Source: Eubacterium limosum (GTDB lineage Bacteria; Bacillota; Clostridia; Eubacteriales; Eubacteriaceae). Taken from it: a DNA stretch of 64,000 nucleotides. A program made the position numbers and the translations under genes. This document shows, one piece after another, positions 9,776 through 18,805 of the stretch (the stretch's first letter is position 1; each line of letters starts with the position of its first letter). The notes beneath the pieces are model-generated. The model was not told where the DNA came from, did no database searches, and worked only from the letters and a program-made list of their open reading frames with translations. Location: assembly GCF_000807675.2 (NCBI RefSeq), contig NZ_CP019962.1, positions 1,922,001 to 1,986,000 on the forward strand, written 5' to 3'.

Positions 9776-10120
9776 ATGGATGAAAACCAAAAATTAAACC
9801 CTCAGGAAATCTCTAACGAAATGGTCTGTTCGATTGCGAATCTGGCTGCGTTAGGGGTGGACGGCATCGACAAAATGTTTATGCGTATGTCTGATGAAAT
9901 ATTGGATATGATCTATCCTTCTGCTGTTTCAAAGGGTGTAAAGGTTGTGCGCCAGGAAGATGGCTATCATATCGACGTGCATGTGATTACAGAGATGGGA
10001 ATTGATATTCCTCAGATCGCCAGAAAAACCCAGATTAAGGTCAAGGAATCTGTTGAGATTATGACTGGCAATCAGGTGGCGCAGGTTAATGTACACGTGG
10101 AAGGCAGCGGAAAATATTAA
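9776..10120 (+). CDS. Asp23/Gls24 family envelope stress response protein
   Basis: 114-residue member of the Asp23/Gls24 family (DUF322), small cytoplasmic proteins that in staphylococci gather at the membrane and affect cell-envelope stress. The ATG at 9776 follows AGGTGGTG at the correct distance; an in-frame GTG at 9764 is inside that ribosome site. Family features include ISNEMVCSIANLAALGVDGI near the start and VKESVEIMTGNQVAQVNVHVEG near the end. No AmaP membrane partner is adjacent. Confidence 0.85.
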   Translation: MDENQKLNPQEISNEMVCSIANLAALGVDGIDKMFMRMSDEILDMIYPSAVSKGVKVVRQEDGYHIDVHVITEMGIDIPQIARKTQIKVKESVEIMTGNQVAQVNVHVEGSGKY

Positions 10121-10130
10121 AAGAGCATTC

Positions 10131-10165
10131 AAAAGGCTGTGAGAGTATTCTTGCGGCCTTTTATA
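10131..10165 (+). terminator. Possible terminator or attenuator before nusB
   Basis: AAAAGGC (10131-10137) pairs with GCCTTTT (10156-10162) across an 18-nt loop. There is only a short T-run, so it may be a partial terminator between asp23 and nusB. Confidence 0.35.
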
Positions 10166-10184
10166 CTGTGAGATAGAGGTAACT

Positions 10185-10643
10185 ATGAGTCGAAAAATGA
10201 ATCGAAAAGAAGAGAGAGAGCTGGCTCTGCGTGGGATTTTCCAGATTGATTTTCACGCCGAAGATGCAGAGCTGGACACCAGCCTCAAAAATTTTTTTGA
10301 GTTGGCAGGACAGGGTGACCCTGAGGATGAAGTGGCAGGTATGACAGGCGGCTATGCAAAGAAGGTCATTGACGCTGCCCTTGAAAATCAAGCGGCTATT
10401 GACGCGTTGATTGCCAGCCATTTAAAGGAAACCTGGGATTTCAGCCGTGTTCCCAAAATGGAAAAGGCCATTCTACGTCTGGGTGTCACCGAGCTTTTAT
10501 ACACAAAGGTGCCAAAGGAGGTAGCGATTAACGAGGCAGTAGAGCTGGCAAAAAAATACGCCTCGGAAGAAAGCAAAACCTATATTAACGGTATTCTCAA
10601 TAAAGTGGCGGTTGAGCACGCAGACGAGCTTTCAAAGGATTGA
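10185..10643 (+). CDS. nusB: Transcription antitermination factor NusB
   Basis: Component of the rRNA antitermination complex with NusE (S10). The all-helical 152-residue protein starts with a basic patch (MSRKMNRKEERELALRGIFQ) and ends with the conserved VPKEVAINEAVELAKKYASEE region. AGAGGT precedes the ATG. It heads a tightly packed run nusB-Kae1-like-xseA-xseB-ispA, a typical clostridial cluster. Confidence 0.95.
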   Translation: MSRKMNRKEERELALRGIFQIDFHAEDAELDTSLKNFFELAGQGDPEDEVAGMTGGYAKKVIDAALENQAAIDALIASHLKETWDFSRVPKMEKAILRLGVTELLYTKVPKEVAINEAVELAKKYASEESKTYINGILNKVAVEHADELSKD

Positions 10644-10649
10644 TGGAGC

Positions 10650-11609
10650 ATGGATGGTTTATCTCTGGGAATTGACACCAGTAATTACACAACCTCCATT
10701 GCCTTAGCCGGTGCTAATGGCGAAGTGGTTTATGAAAAAGGTATTCTGCTTCAGGTAAAGCCAGGCGAACGCGGGCTGCGTCAGTCAGAAGCCCTGTATC
10801 AGCATGTTAAAAACTTGCCAGTACTTTTTGAGAGTATTCCTGAAAACTTAAAAATACGAGAGCGGTTACAGGTGGTGTGTTACTCGGACCGGCCACGTCC
10901 TCTGGAGGATTCGTACATGCCGGTTTTTCGCGCAGGTATTGGATGCGGAAAAACCATTGGCAGTCTGTTTGCGATTCCCGCCTTTGCGGTGAGCCATCAG
11001 GAGAATCATATCCGCAGCGCCATCTATGGCAGTGGAATGAAACCGGAAGAACTCCACTTTCCGCTTTTGGCAACGCATTTTTCCGGAGGCACCTCTGAGA
11101 TACTGTTGGTAAACTCAAGGGAAAGCGGGTATGATTGTAAAATAGCAGGGGCGACCCTGGACCTTAATGCCGGACAGCTCATCGACCGGGTGGGCGTGCG
11201 GCTGGGCTACGCTTTTCCAGCCGGCAAGGCACTGGAGCAGCTGGCGTCACAAGCAGTGGAACGCAGCTGTGTGATACCGTCAAACGTTGATAAAATGGAC
11301 TTTCACTTCTCAGGGCAGGAAAACAAAGCGGCAGCACTGCTGGACTCGGGGACAGAGCCGGCGGAGGTAGCCTATGGGCTCCACCGATGTATCGCCAAGA
11401 CATTATCGAAGGCCATAGCGCTGGCGGCTGCAACTTATGGTGTAGGGGATGTTCTGTTTTCAGGCGGTGTTATGTCAAATCAGATCATCCGAGGGCTTAT
11501 CGAAAAAGAATTAAGCCGCAGGCGTCTTCGCTTGCACTTTACAAAACCATGCTACGCGACCGACAATGCTGCCGGAAACGCGTTGCTGGGGATTGAAACC
11601 ATGACATAA
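10650..11609 (+). CDS. Kae1/TsaD-like domain protein (peptidase M22 family paralogue)
   Basis: 319-residue ASKHA-fold protein related to TsaD, the t6A tRNA-modifying subunit. Seen here: LGIDTSNYTTSIAL at the N-terminus, the metal motif SHQENHIRSA (HxxxH, about 114-118), GGTSEILLV, and the C-terminal SGGVMSNQ and TDNAAGNALLG, where the Asp is the third metal ligand in TsaD. Metal-binding residues therefore look intact. It is shorter than TsaD (about 340) and sits in the nusB-xseA locus, where Clostridia carry a second divergent copy; the true TsaD is presumably elsewhere. Its substrate is unknown. Confidence 0.75.
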   Translation: MDGLSLGIDTSNYTTSIALAGANGEVVYEKGILLQVKPGERGLRQSEALYQHVKNLPVLFESIPENLKIRERLQVVCYSDRPRPLEDSYMPVFRAGIGCGKTIGSLFAIPAFAVSHQENHIRSAIYGSGMKPEELHFPLLATHFSGGTSEILLVNSRESGYDCKIAGATLDLNAGQLIDRVGVRLGYAFPAGKALEQLASQAVERSCVIPSNVDKMDFHFSGQENKAAALLDSGTEPAEVAYGLHRCIAKTLSKAIALAAATYGVGDVLFSGGVMSNQIIRGLIEKELSRRRLRLHFTKPCYATDNAAGNALLGIETMT

Positions 11610-11620
11610 AGGGGGTTCCT

Positions 11621-12841
11621 ATGATTACCCGGGCGCTTAGCGTTACAGAAGTCAATCATTTTATTAAAACCATGCTGGATGGAAATAGCGTGCTGAAAAA
11701 CCTTATGGTAGAAGGGGAAATTTCCAATCTGAAGTTTCATTCCTCAGGTCATGTATATTTTTCTTTAAAAGACAGTCAAAGCCGTATTGCCTGTGTTATG
11801 TTCCGCAATAACGTGCAGAATCTCAAATTCCGGCCAGAGGAAGGGATGAAGATCACAATTAAAGGTGGTATTTCTGTTTTTGAACGCAACGGCCAGTACC
11901 AGATTTACGTTCGCTCTATGGAACCCCAGGGAGTTGGCGCGCTTTACAAGGCCTTTGAGCAGTTGAAGGAAAAATATCAGGCGTTGGGGTGGCTGGATAC
12001 AGAGCAGAAAAAGCCCTTGCCAGAGTATATACGCAGAGTGGGGATTGTTACCTCGCCTACTGGGGCGGCGATCCGCGATATGATCTCAGTCATCCGGCGG
12101 AGAAATCCTCAGATTCATATTGTCATCTACGGGGCGCTTGTGCAGGGAGATGGCGCGGCAGAAGAGATTGCGAGAGGTATCGAAACCTTTAATCGTCTTG
12201 GCAACGCAGATGTGGTTATTATCGGACGCGGCGGCGGGTCCATGGAAGATCTGTGGGCCTTTAATGAGGAAATTGTGGGCGAAGCGATACATGCCTCGCA
12301 GCTCCCCGTTATTTCAGCAGTAGGGCACGAAACGGATTTTACCATTGCGGATTTTGTGGCGGACATGCGTGCGCCAACACCGTCTGTAGCCGGTGAACTG
12401 GTAGCTGAGAACCTGTTAGAATGGGCAGGGACGTTAACCCAGCTGAAATCCCGTCTGCTCAAAGCGATGAACCACTATATTGAAAAAAACCGTATGGCAC
12501 TGACACAGGCTGCTGCCCGGCTTTTGAGAAGCGGGCCAGAAAACCAGGTGGCGGATATGCGCTTATACCTGGACGCGCTCCAGGACCGTATGCTGAGAGG
12601 CATGCGGTTTGAAATTGAGCGGCAGCGCAGCAGGGTGGAATCGGTATCCAGGAGGCTGGATGATTTGAATCCGCTGGGAGTGCTGAAACGTGGTTATGTT
12701 CTGGCTGAGGATAAATCCGGTGAGCTTGTACGCTCAGCCACTGAAGCAGAGGCCGCGGGAACCATGAAATTAAAATTCCACGATGGCGAGGTCATCGTTT
12801 CTGTGATAAAGGAGGAGCCTGAATGGCAACTAAAAAGTTAA
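11621..12841 (+). CDS. xseA: Exodeoxyribonuclease VII large subunit
   Basis: Catalytic subunit of ExoVII, which degrades single-stranded DNA from both ends. At 406 residues it has an N-terminal OB fold (about 1-100), then the catalytic domain with GIVTSPTGAAIRDM (about 141-154), GRGGGSMEDLWAFN (about 205-218) and AVGHETDFTIADFVAD, then a coiled-coil region. AGGGGG precedes the ATG. Its 3' end overlaps xseB by 19 bases, which favours stoichiometric translation of the two subunits. Confidence 0.96.
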   Translation: MITRALSVTEVNHFIKTMLDGNSVLKNLMVEGEISNLKFHSSGHVYFSLKDSQSRIACVMFRNNVQNLKFRPEEGMKITIKGGISVFERNGQYQIYVRSMEPQGVGALYKAFEQLKEKYQALGWLDTEQKKPLPEYIRRVGIVTSPTGAAIRDMISVIRRRNPQIHIVIYGALVQGDGAAEEIARGIETFNRLGNADVVIIGRGGGSMEDLWAFNEEIVGEAIHASQLPVISAVGHETDFTIADFVADMRAPTPSVAGELVAENLLEWAGTLTQLKSRLLKAMNHYIEKNRMALTQAAARLLRSGPENQVADMRLYLDALQDRMLRGMRFEIERQRSRVESVSRRLDDLNPLGVLKRGYVLAEDKSGELVRSATEAEAAGTMKLKFHDGEVIVSVIKEEPEWQLKS

Positions 12842-13044
12842 AAACAAAAATCACCCGGCTCGAGACCATTGCAGAGGCCTTAGAGCAGAATGATCTGGAT
12901 CTTGAGAAGTCACTGGCCCTTTTTGAGGAGGGCATGAAGCTGGTAAAAGAGTGCGGCAGTGATTTGGACGGCATTGAAGAAAAGGTCACTATTTTGACAG
13001 CCGACAATCAGGAAATGCCTTATGAAGGAGAAACAGAGGAATGA
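12823..13044 (+). CDS. xseB: Exodeoxyribonuclease VII small subunit
   Basis: 73-residue helical-hairpin subunit that coats the coiled coil of XseA. The signature LETIAEALEQNDLDLEKSLA (about residues 12-31) and FEEGMKLVKECGSDL are present. Overlaps xseA upstream and the next gene by 4 bases (ATGA). Confidence 0.95.
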   Translation: MATKKLKTKITRLETIAEALEQNDLDLEKSLALFEEGMKLVKECGSDLDGIEEKVTILTADNQEMPYEGETEE

Positions 13045-13934
13045 AACCATTTAAAGAAACCCTATTGGAAAAAGTAAAGGCAACAGATCATGAGCTGTTG
13101 GCTTGCTTCGACCGGAAGTTTGATACGCCGGATATTATTGTCAGTGCCATGAAATACAGTCTTTTTGCAGGCGGAAAGCGCCTGAGACCTATTTTGATGA
13201 AGGAAACCTGCCGCTGTCTGGGGGGCGATCCCGCAGATGTTAAGCCGCTGGCCTGTGCCATTGAGATGATTCATACCTACTCATTGATACACGACGACCT
13301 GCCGGCTATGGATAATGATGATCTGCGCCGCGGAAAGCCCACTAACCATAAGGTATATGGTGAAAATATGGCCATTCTGGCTGGAGACGCGCTTTTGAAT
13401 TATGCGATGGAAACAGCCATTGCCGGTATCCCGGTAGACCCGTCAAAAACTTTCCATTATACACGGGCACTCAGTTATCTGGCGCATTCGTCTGGCGTAA
13501 ATGGTATGATCGGCGGCCAGACAGGTGACATTCTCAGTGAGAACGAGGCGATCAATGAGGAAAAAATGTATTACATTCACGCTCATAAGACAGGCGCTCT
13601 GCTGAAAGCGGCGGTGCTGTGTGGTGGGTTCGTGGCAAAGGTGACGGGTGAGGAACGCGAAGCATTGGAGACATACAGTGAAAAAATCGGCTTGGCTTTC
13701 CAGATCGTCGATGATATTCTGGATGTAACCGGGGATGAAAAAACCCTTGGTAAACCAGTAGGCAGCGATGAAAAGAACCACAAATCAACCTTTGTGTCCC
13801 TTTATGGAATGGCTTCCTCACAGGAAAAGATCCGAGAACTGGAAAACGGTGCGCTGGACGCATTGGCAACCATTGACCATGACACTTCATTTTTGGAGGA
13901 TATGGCAAAATATATCTGTCAGAGAGAAAACTAA
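13041..13934 (+). CDS. ispA: Polyprenyl (farnesyl/geranylgeranyl) diphosphate synthase
   Basis: Condenses isopentenyl diphosphate with allylic diphosphates to make isoprenoid chains. At 297 residues it has GGKRLRPIL (about 47-55), the first Asp-rich motif DDLPAMDNDD (about 83-92) and the second, QIVDDILDVTGDEKTLGKP (about 219-237). Translation is coupled to xseB. In many Clostridia dxs follows, but here a terminator ends the operon. Chain length (C15 or C20) cannot be set from this view alone. Confidence 0.9.
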   Translation: MKPFKETLLEKVKATDHELLACFDRKFDTPDIIVSAMKYSLFAGGKRLRPILMKETCRCLGGDPADVKPLACAIEMIHTYSLIHDDLPAMDNDDLRRGKPTNHKVYGENMAILAGDALLNYAMETAIAGIPVDPSKTFHYTRALSYLAHSSGVNGMIGGQTGDILSENEAINEEKMYYIHAHKTGALLKAAVLCGGFVAKVTGEEREALETYSEKIGLAFQIVDDILDVTGDEKTLGKPVGSDEKNHKSTFVSLYGMASSQEKIRELENGALDALATIDHDTSFLEDMAKYICQREN

Positions 13935-13935
13935 G

Positions 13936-13976
13936 AAAAAGAGATGATGCAGCATTTCGCTGCATCATCTCTTTTT
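13936..13976. terminator. Bidirectional terminator between ispA and the ABC permease gene
   Basis: Perfect 18-bp stem (13936-13953 with 13959-13976), 5-nt loop, flanked by A5 and T5 so it can work on both strands. One of six related hairpins in the window. Confidence 0.92.
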
Positions 13977-13978
13977 GG

Positions 13979-15994
13979 TTATGCCTTGATCATATTTTTG
14001 CTGCCGAAATAGGTAGCGAGGAAGTAGCCGCCGTAAATGAGTACAAGAATCAGTGCAGTGACGCCCGTATTTTCCGCGACATTCACATGACCAAAGAAAG
14101 CGATAAAATCATTGGCGACTTTGAGCCCTACAATGGAGTGAATGACGGCAAGCGCCAGGGGCATCAGGAAATAGATGGCAATCTGAACAAACAGTGCATG
14201 GCGGATCATTTTATCCTCCGCACCGATCTTGCGGAGCAGGGCGTAGCGTTCAGAGTTGTCCGATGCCTCGGAGAGCTGCTGGAGCGCCAGTATAGCAGCG
14301 CTGGCAATGAGGAAGATAATGCCCACGTAAATCCCTACATAGGAGGTGGTGATTTTCATGGCGGTACCCTGTGCATACATTTCTTCCCGGGTGATAGTTA
14401 AGAAGCCATTTTGTGGCGTCAGAAGGTCGGCATACTGGTTTAAAATTTCGCTTGAAGCCTCTGCAGGCGCTTTGTAATTAATATTAAGCTGTGCGCTGTC
14501 AAAAGGGAGACTTTGTGCCAGGGCATCCGACACAATGAGTGTACCGCTGTTGCTGAATGAAAAGTTTGTGCCAATGGTACAGTCAATGGCCGGTCCTGCA
14601 CTTTCCAGCGTTTCTCCGTTTAGAGTAATTTTTCCGTTGTTTTCGAGGAAAGTATCCACAGAAGGGGTGATCTGGGGCATATCATAAAAAATACGGAATT
14701 GTCCATCGGCTAGTGTAATAGTGTCTTTTCCGAGCGCAGTCATTTGGGCGTTAAAATCGGACTGAGAAACGGCCTGCATCGGGTATTTTTTGAAGCGCTC
14801 GAAGGCTTCACCGGTCAGCATGTTTTTTATGCCTTCTGTAGAATATTCAAATAAGACCGCATTTGGAACATCACTGAGGTGGTAGGTGATCTGGCTCGTT
14901 TCTCCGGCAAAACGGTTCAAGTCGACACCCTGAGCAGCCAGTTCGGCGGCGATATCTGTATAAATTGGCTGGTCATCCATGTAAGGGGTTTCCGGACCGC
15001 TGGTAATGGTCGCGTCAAAAGGAGTGGTCTTTTCGGCTGAGCTTGTGAGTACATCGGCCAGGCTGATACCGCTTGACAGGGTGCCGATGGTGAACAGCAG
15101 CATAATGCAGATAATCGTCATTGAAATAAAGGTGGTATTGATCTTGCTGTTGAGTTGGCGGAGCACGAACATATTAAGCCCTTTAAGGTACAGCTTTTTA
15201 TTGGACTGGACCAGGCGGAGCAGGAAACCAGATAAGGACATGAAGAACAGCAGTGTTCCGACAGAGCCACAGACCAGCGCTGCTGCAAACTGGGGGCCTA
15301 TGTCCATAAGGCCATTGTCAATGATCAGGTAGTAGGCGACACTGATAAAAATGACGGCGGCGATAAAAATAACGACAGAATGCCAGAGCTTTTTGACCTT
15401 AAAGGTTTCATTTTTCTTATCGGCGCTCAGCAGGTCGATGAGTTTGTATTTTGAAATGGACAGTGTGTTAAACAGCATGACCATGATAAAAATCAGACTG
15501 AAATAAAGAACAGTCTTGCCGCAGGCAGCGGGTGAAAAGACAAATTTAAATTCCGTAAAGGCCGCTTCAAACATTTTGGCCGTTACAACTGCCAGGCCTT
15601 CGGAGAGGAAAAATCCCAGAATCAGCCCTGCCGTCAGCGAGACAATACCGATCAGGAGGGTCTCAATCATCAAAATCCAAGACATTTTACTTTTGTCCAT
15701 TCCCAGGGTCATGTAGATGCCGAGCTCTTTTTTACGCCGTTTAATAAGGAATTTATTGGCGTAGAGGATCAGAAAGCCGAGAATAATCGAAATGAATACC
15801 GAGACATAACCCATGATCATTGTCAGGCTTTGGAGAGCCTGCTCGTCGCTTGAACTGATGCTCATCATCGCCTGTTGAGACTCAATGGAATTAAAAACAT
15901 AAAAGACGCAGACGCCAAAGGTCAGAGTCAGAAAATAGATGGTATAATCCCGGACGCTGCGCCGTACATTGCGGAAGGCAAGCTTAAAGTACAT
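13979..15994 (-). CDS. BceB-like FtsX-family ABC transporter permease
   Basis: Permease of a Bce-type transporter that senses and removes cell-wall-active peptides from lipid targets. At 671 residues it has about ten transmembrane helices, two FtsX modules (about 30-230 and 540-665) and a large extracytoplasmic domain (about 315-535), the hallmark of BceB proteins. I use the ATG at 15994 ([21 protein letters not shown]), preceded by GGAGG; the upstream in-frame extension has no ribosome site. Its start overlaps the ATPase gene by 11 bases. Which peptide it responds to cannot be told from sequence alone. Confidence 0.9.
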   Translation of the reverse strand: MYFKLAFRNVRRSVRDYTIYFLTLTFGVCVFYVFNSIESQQAMMSISSSDEQALQSLTMIMGYVSVFISIILGFLILYANKFLIKRRKKELGIYMTLGMDKSKMSWILMIETLLIGIVSLTAGLILGFFLSEGLAVVTAKMFEAAFTEFKFVFSPAACGKTVLYFSLIFIMVMLFNTLSISKYKLIDLLSADKKNETFKVKKLWHSVVIFIAAVIFISVAYYLIIDNGLMDIGPQFAAALVCGSVGTLLFFMSLSGFLLRLVQSNKKLYLKGLNMFVLRQLNSKINTTFISMTIICIMLLFTIGTLSSGISLADVLTSSAEKTTPFDATITSGPETPYMDDQPIYTDIAAELAAQGVDLNRFAGETSQITYHLSDVPNAVLFEYSTEGIKNMLTGEAFERFKKYPMQAVSQSDFNAQMTALGKDTITLADGQFRIFYDMPQITPSVDTFLENNGKITLNGETLESAGPAIDCTIGTNFSFSNSGTLIVSDALAQSLPFDSAQLNINYKAPAEASSEILNQYADLLTPQNGFLTITREEMYAQGTAMKITTSYVGIYVGIIFLIASAAILALQQLSEASDNSERYALLRKIGAEDKMIRHALFVQIAIYFLMPLALAVIHSIVGLKVANDFIAFFGHVNVAENTGVTALILVLIYGGYFLATYFGSKNMIKA

Positions 15995-16760
15995 CGCTGT
16001 TCCCTCCTCCCAAAAGGCTGACAACATCAATAATGCGTTTAAAAAAAACCTTGCGGCTGTCATCGCCCCGAATCAGTTCATTAAAGATTTTGCCGTCCTT
16101 TATGAAGAGGATGCGCTTGCAGTAGCTGGCGGTGAAGGCATCGTGGGTAACCATAAGGATTGTGGCGTGAAGCTGTTCGTTGAGGGTGTCAAAAGCCTCG
16201 AGCAGCATCCGGGCAGATTTAGAATCCAGTGCCCCGGTGGGCTCGTCAGCTAAAATAAGCGCAGGCTTGGTGATGATGGCTCTTGCACTGGCAACACGCT
16301 GCTTCTGCCCACCGGAGATCTGATAGGGGTACTTTTCCAGAATATCGCTAATCTGCAGGCGCTTGGCCACACTGCGTACCCGCTTGTCGATGGTTGCTGC
16401 CGGTACTTTGAGAATCGTCAGCGCAAGGGCAATATTTTCATAGGCAGTCAGAGTGTCTAAAAGATTGAAATCCTGAAAAATAAAGCCAAGCTGTTCCCGC
16501 CGGAATTGTGAAAGTTGACGTGAGCGCAGCTCGGTGATATCCCGGTCCTGGATCAGAATATGGCCTGCGGTCACAGAGTCGATGGTAGACACACAGTTCA
16601 GCAATGTGGTTTTACCGCTTCCTGAAGCGCCCATAATACCAATGTATTCGCCTTTATTCACATTAAAGCTGATGTCGTCAACGGCTTTTGTGATATTTCC
16701 GTTATTTCCATAATATTTTTCGATATGCTGTACAGACAGTATCGGTGTTGTTTTTTCCAT
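15984..16760 (-). CDS. BceA-like ABC transporter ATP-binding protein
   Basis: 258-residue nucleotide-binding subunit of the adjacent permease. Walker [12 protein letters not shown] (about 42-52), signature [10 protein letters not shown] (about 144-153), Walker [14 protein letters not shown], and H-loop VTHD are all intact. AAGGAGG lies ahead of the ATG. A 109-base gap separates it from the kinase gene and contains a promoter-like site with direct repeats, so it can be induced separately from the sensor genes. Confidence 0.94.
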   Translation of the reverse strand: MEKTTPILSVQHIEKYYGNNGNITKAVDDISFNVNKGEYIGIMGASGSGKTTLLNCVSTIDSVTAGHILIQDRDITELRSRQLSQFRREQLGFIFQDFNLLDTLTAYENIALALTILKVPAATIDKRVRSVAKRLQISDILEKYPYQISGGQKQRVASARAIITKPALILADEPTGALDSKSARMLLEAFDTLNEQLHATILMVTHDAFTASYCKRILFIKDGKIFNELIRGDDSRKVFFKRIIDVVSLLGGGNSDVL

Positions 16761-16808
16761 AAGTAACCTCCTTAAAGCACTTTAGTTGTGTTTGTCTTTT
16801 ATGGTCAT

Positions 16809-16862
16809 AGTATACCGCTGTGCCGCATGACAAACCATCGAAATTGCTTACGGAAAGCTTAC
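16809..16862 (-). promoter_or_regulatory. Candidate response-regulator-activated promoter of the Bce-like ABC genes
   Basis: On the minus strand, direct repeat GTAAGC occurs twice 11 bp apart (16857-16862 and 16846-16851), about one helical turn as OmpR-family regulators use. Downstream are a poor -35 (TGGTTT, 16832-16837), a 17-bp spacer and a good -10 TATACT (16809-16814). A weak -35 beside tandem repeats is typical of an activated promoter. Binding is inferred. Confidence 0.5.
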
Positions 16863-16869
16863 ATTTTTG

Positions 16870-17886
16870 TCACGTTTGCTCCAGGACGGGGAAATGAATG
16901 GTGGCTGTTGTTCCGCGTCCGGACACGGATTCGACACTCAGGCCAAGTCCCAGTTTCTGGCAGAGCTTTTTGCAGAGATAGAGGCCAATGCCCGTCGCCT
17001 TGGCGCTGCCGCGGCGGCCGTTGCTGCCTGTAAAGCCCTTATCAAAGATCCGGTCAATGTCCTCCGGCGGGATGCCGATCCCGTTGTCAGCAATGGAGAG
17101 AAGAATCTCAGCGCCGTTACAGGCGCCGGAAACAGTGATCTCGGCCGGGGTGGACGAGCTGTAGTCCAGGTATTTCAGCGAATTGTCCAAAAGCTGGCCA
17201 AGGATAAAATCAGTCCATTTGGAATCGGTAAATACTTCATGTTCCAGCCCGCTGGTGGAAAGTTTGATTTTTTGACGGATGAAAGTTTTAGCGGTTTTTC
17301 GTATGACAGGGTTTACCAGGTTCTGAAGACACGTTTTTTTGATAACATAGTCCTTTTCGACGCCGCTGCTGCGCGAATAAAAAAGAGCCTGATTCACATA
17401 ACGCTCAATCTGGTCGATTTCCTCACCGAGTGAGAGTGTTACAGGTGTCTGATGATTTTCGATGATAAGCTCGGCTGAAGCAATGGGGGTCTTGACCTCG
17501 TGAACCCAGGTTTCAATGTACTCCCGGTATTCATTGGAGCTGCGCCGGTAGACGGCAATTTCATCGTTCATGCTCTTGCTGGCGGCTTTCAGCACCTCGT
17601 ACAGAATGCGGCATTCATTGAGCGAGGGCCGGTTGATGAGCTCAGATAGAAGATATTTTTTGTCAAGCCGGCTGAGCTTTTTACAGACATCATTATAAAA
17701 GTGGGCTTTCATAAAAAACTCAACCCAGAAGACAAGAGACAAAGCCAAGAAAAGCACGAGCAGGAGGTAAAAACGGGAGCCTTTATCGACGTGCAGGAGT
17801 TCCAGACTTAAGCCCATAAAAACCAGCAGCACTGTTGAAACCGACAAAAACAGAAGCTTATCTTTTACGTAATCCAGAAACCGCAT
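16870..17886 (-). CDS. BceS-like intramembrane-sensing histidine kinase
   Basis: 338 residues. Two N-terminal transmembrane helices (about 11-31 and 38-58) with almost no extracellular loop, the intramembrane-sensing architecture that takes its signal from the transporter. HisKA-like region with phospho-acceptor His129 (WVHEVKTPIASAEL), then N box LLDNSLKYL, G1 DNGIGIPPEDIDRIFDKGF and G2 ATGIGLYLCKKL. It starts 3 bases after the response regulator stop, so the two form one transcript. Confidence 0.93.
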   Translation of the reverse strand: MRFLDYVKDKLLFLSVSTVLLVFMGLSLELLHVDKGSRFYLLLVLFLALSLVFWVEFFMKAHFYNDVCKKLSRLDKKYLLSELINRPSLNECRILYEVLKAASKSMNDEIAVYRRSSNEYREYIETWVHEVKTPIASAELIIENHQTPVTLSLGEEIDQIERYVNQALFYSRSSGVEKDYVIKKTCLQNLVNPVIRKTAKTFIRQKIKLSTSGLEHEVFTDSKWTDFILGQLLDNSLKYLDYSSSTPAEITVSGACNGAEILLSIADNGIGIPPEDIDRIFDKGFTGSNGRRGSAKATGIGLYLCKKLCQKLGLGLSVESVSGRGTTATIHFPVLEQT

Positions 17887-17889
17887 GCG

Positions 17890-18552
17890 TTACACCATAT
17901 AGCCCTGGCCACGTTTGGTGACGAGGTAATCCTTCAGGCCGATTTCGCTGATTTTGCGGCGCAGGCGGTTGATATTGACGGTGAGGGTATTGTCGTCCAC
18001 AAATGCATCGGACTGCCAGAGGGCATTCATGATGGCCTCGCGGGAGACGATTTCGTTTTGATGGGACAGCAGAAGGCGGAGAATACCAACTTCATTTTTG
18101 GTCAGTTCGGTCTCCCCTCTGGCGGACTGAATCACGCTTCGGGATAAGTCAAGGGTCAGTCCGTTATGAGACATGGTAGTGGAACCGGCAGAGGGATTGG
18201 CCCGTTTGAGCACAGAAGCGATCCGCGCCAGAAGGATTTGAGTATTGTAGGGTTTCGTAATATAATCATCTGCGCCAAGGTTCATGCTCATCAGTTCGTC
18301 AAATTCACTGTCCCGGCTGGTGACAATAATAATGGGAACATCCGATTGTTTTCGGATTTCCCGGCAGATATAATACCCGTCATAAATTGGCAGGTTAATA
18401 TCCAGAAGAATGAGGTCCGGCGGATTGGCCAGAATGGATGTGGTAATGTGTTCAAAGCTGTCTGGGAAAACGGGATCATAGCCGTAGCGGTTCAGAAATT
18501 CACTGAGTTCCTGACGGATTTTGGGATCATCTTCGATGATCATTATTCTCAT
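17890..18552 (-). CDS. OmpR-family response regulator (BceR-like)
   Basis: 220 residues: receiver domain with Asp8/Asp9 acidic pair, phospho-acceptor Asp51 (LILLDINLP), Thr in IIIVTSRD and Lys in YITKPYN; then a winged-helix DNA-binding domain (about 125-220). The ATG at 18552 (MRIMIIEDDPK) follows AGGAGG by 6 bases; an in-frame ATG at 18573 falls upstream of that ribosome site. First gene of a minus-strand module with kinase, ATPase and permease. Confidence 0.94.
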   Translation of the reverse strand: MRIMIIEDDPKIRQELSEFLNRYGYDPVFPDSFEHITTSILANPPDLILLDINLPIYDGYYICREIRKQSDVPIIIVTSRDSEFDELMSMNLGADDYITKPYNTQILLARIASVLKRANPSAGSTTMSHNGLTLDLSRSVIQSARGETELTKNEVGILRLLLSHQNEIVSREAIMNALWQSDAFVDDNTLTVNINRLRRKISEIGLKDYLVTKRGQGYMV

Positions 18553-18652
18553 GGAGAGCCTCCTTATAATCATTGATACTTTTATATTAACACGAACACC
18601 AAAGGGTTTTCATTAACTTTTTTAAATTACTTTGGAAAAGTGACTGCTCACA

Positions 18653-18681
18653 TTGACAGATGTTTCTTTTAAACGTATAAT
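18653..18681 (+). promoter_or_regulatory. Consensus sigma-A promoter of CoA-disulfide reductase gene
   Basis: -35 TTGACA (18653-18658), exact 17-bp spacer, -10 TATAAT (18676-18681): a perfect consensus. A 7-bp hairpin CCATGTC/GACATGG (18758-18764 with 18773-18779) lies in the roughly 115-nt leader, just upstream of the ribosome site. Confidence 0.8.
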
Positions 18682-18805
18682 GGGCATATTATGAAAAAAT
18701 AGCAACTTGTTTTTATTTGCAGTAAAGTTGGGTATAAAAGTGTCATAAGTTCAATAACCATGTCAAAATCTCGACATGGGAGCGCACTTCTGAGGAGGAA
18801 GCTAG

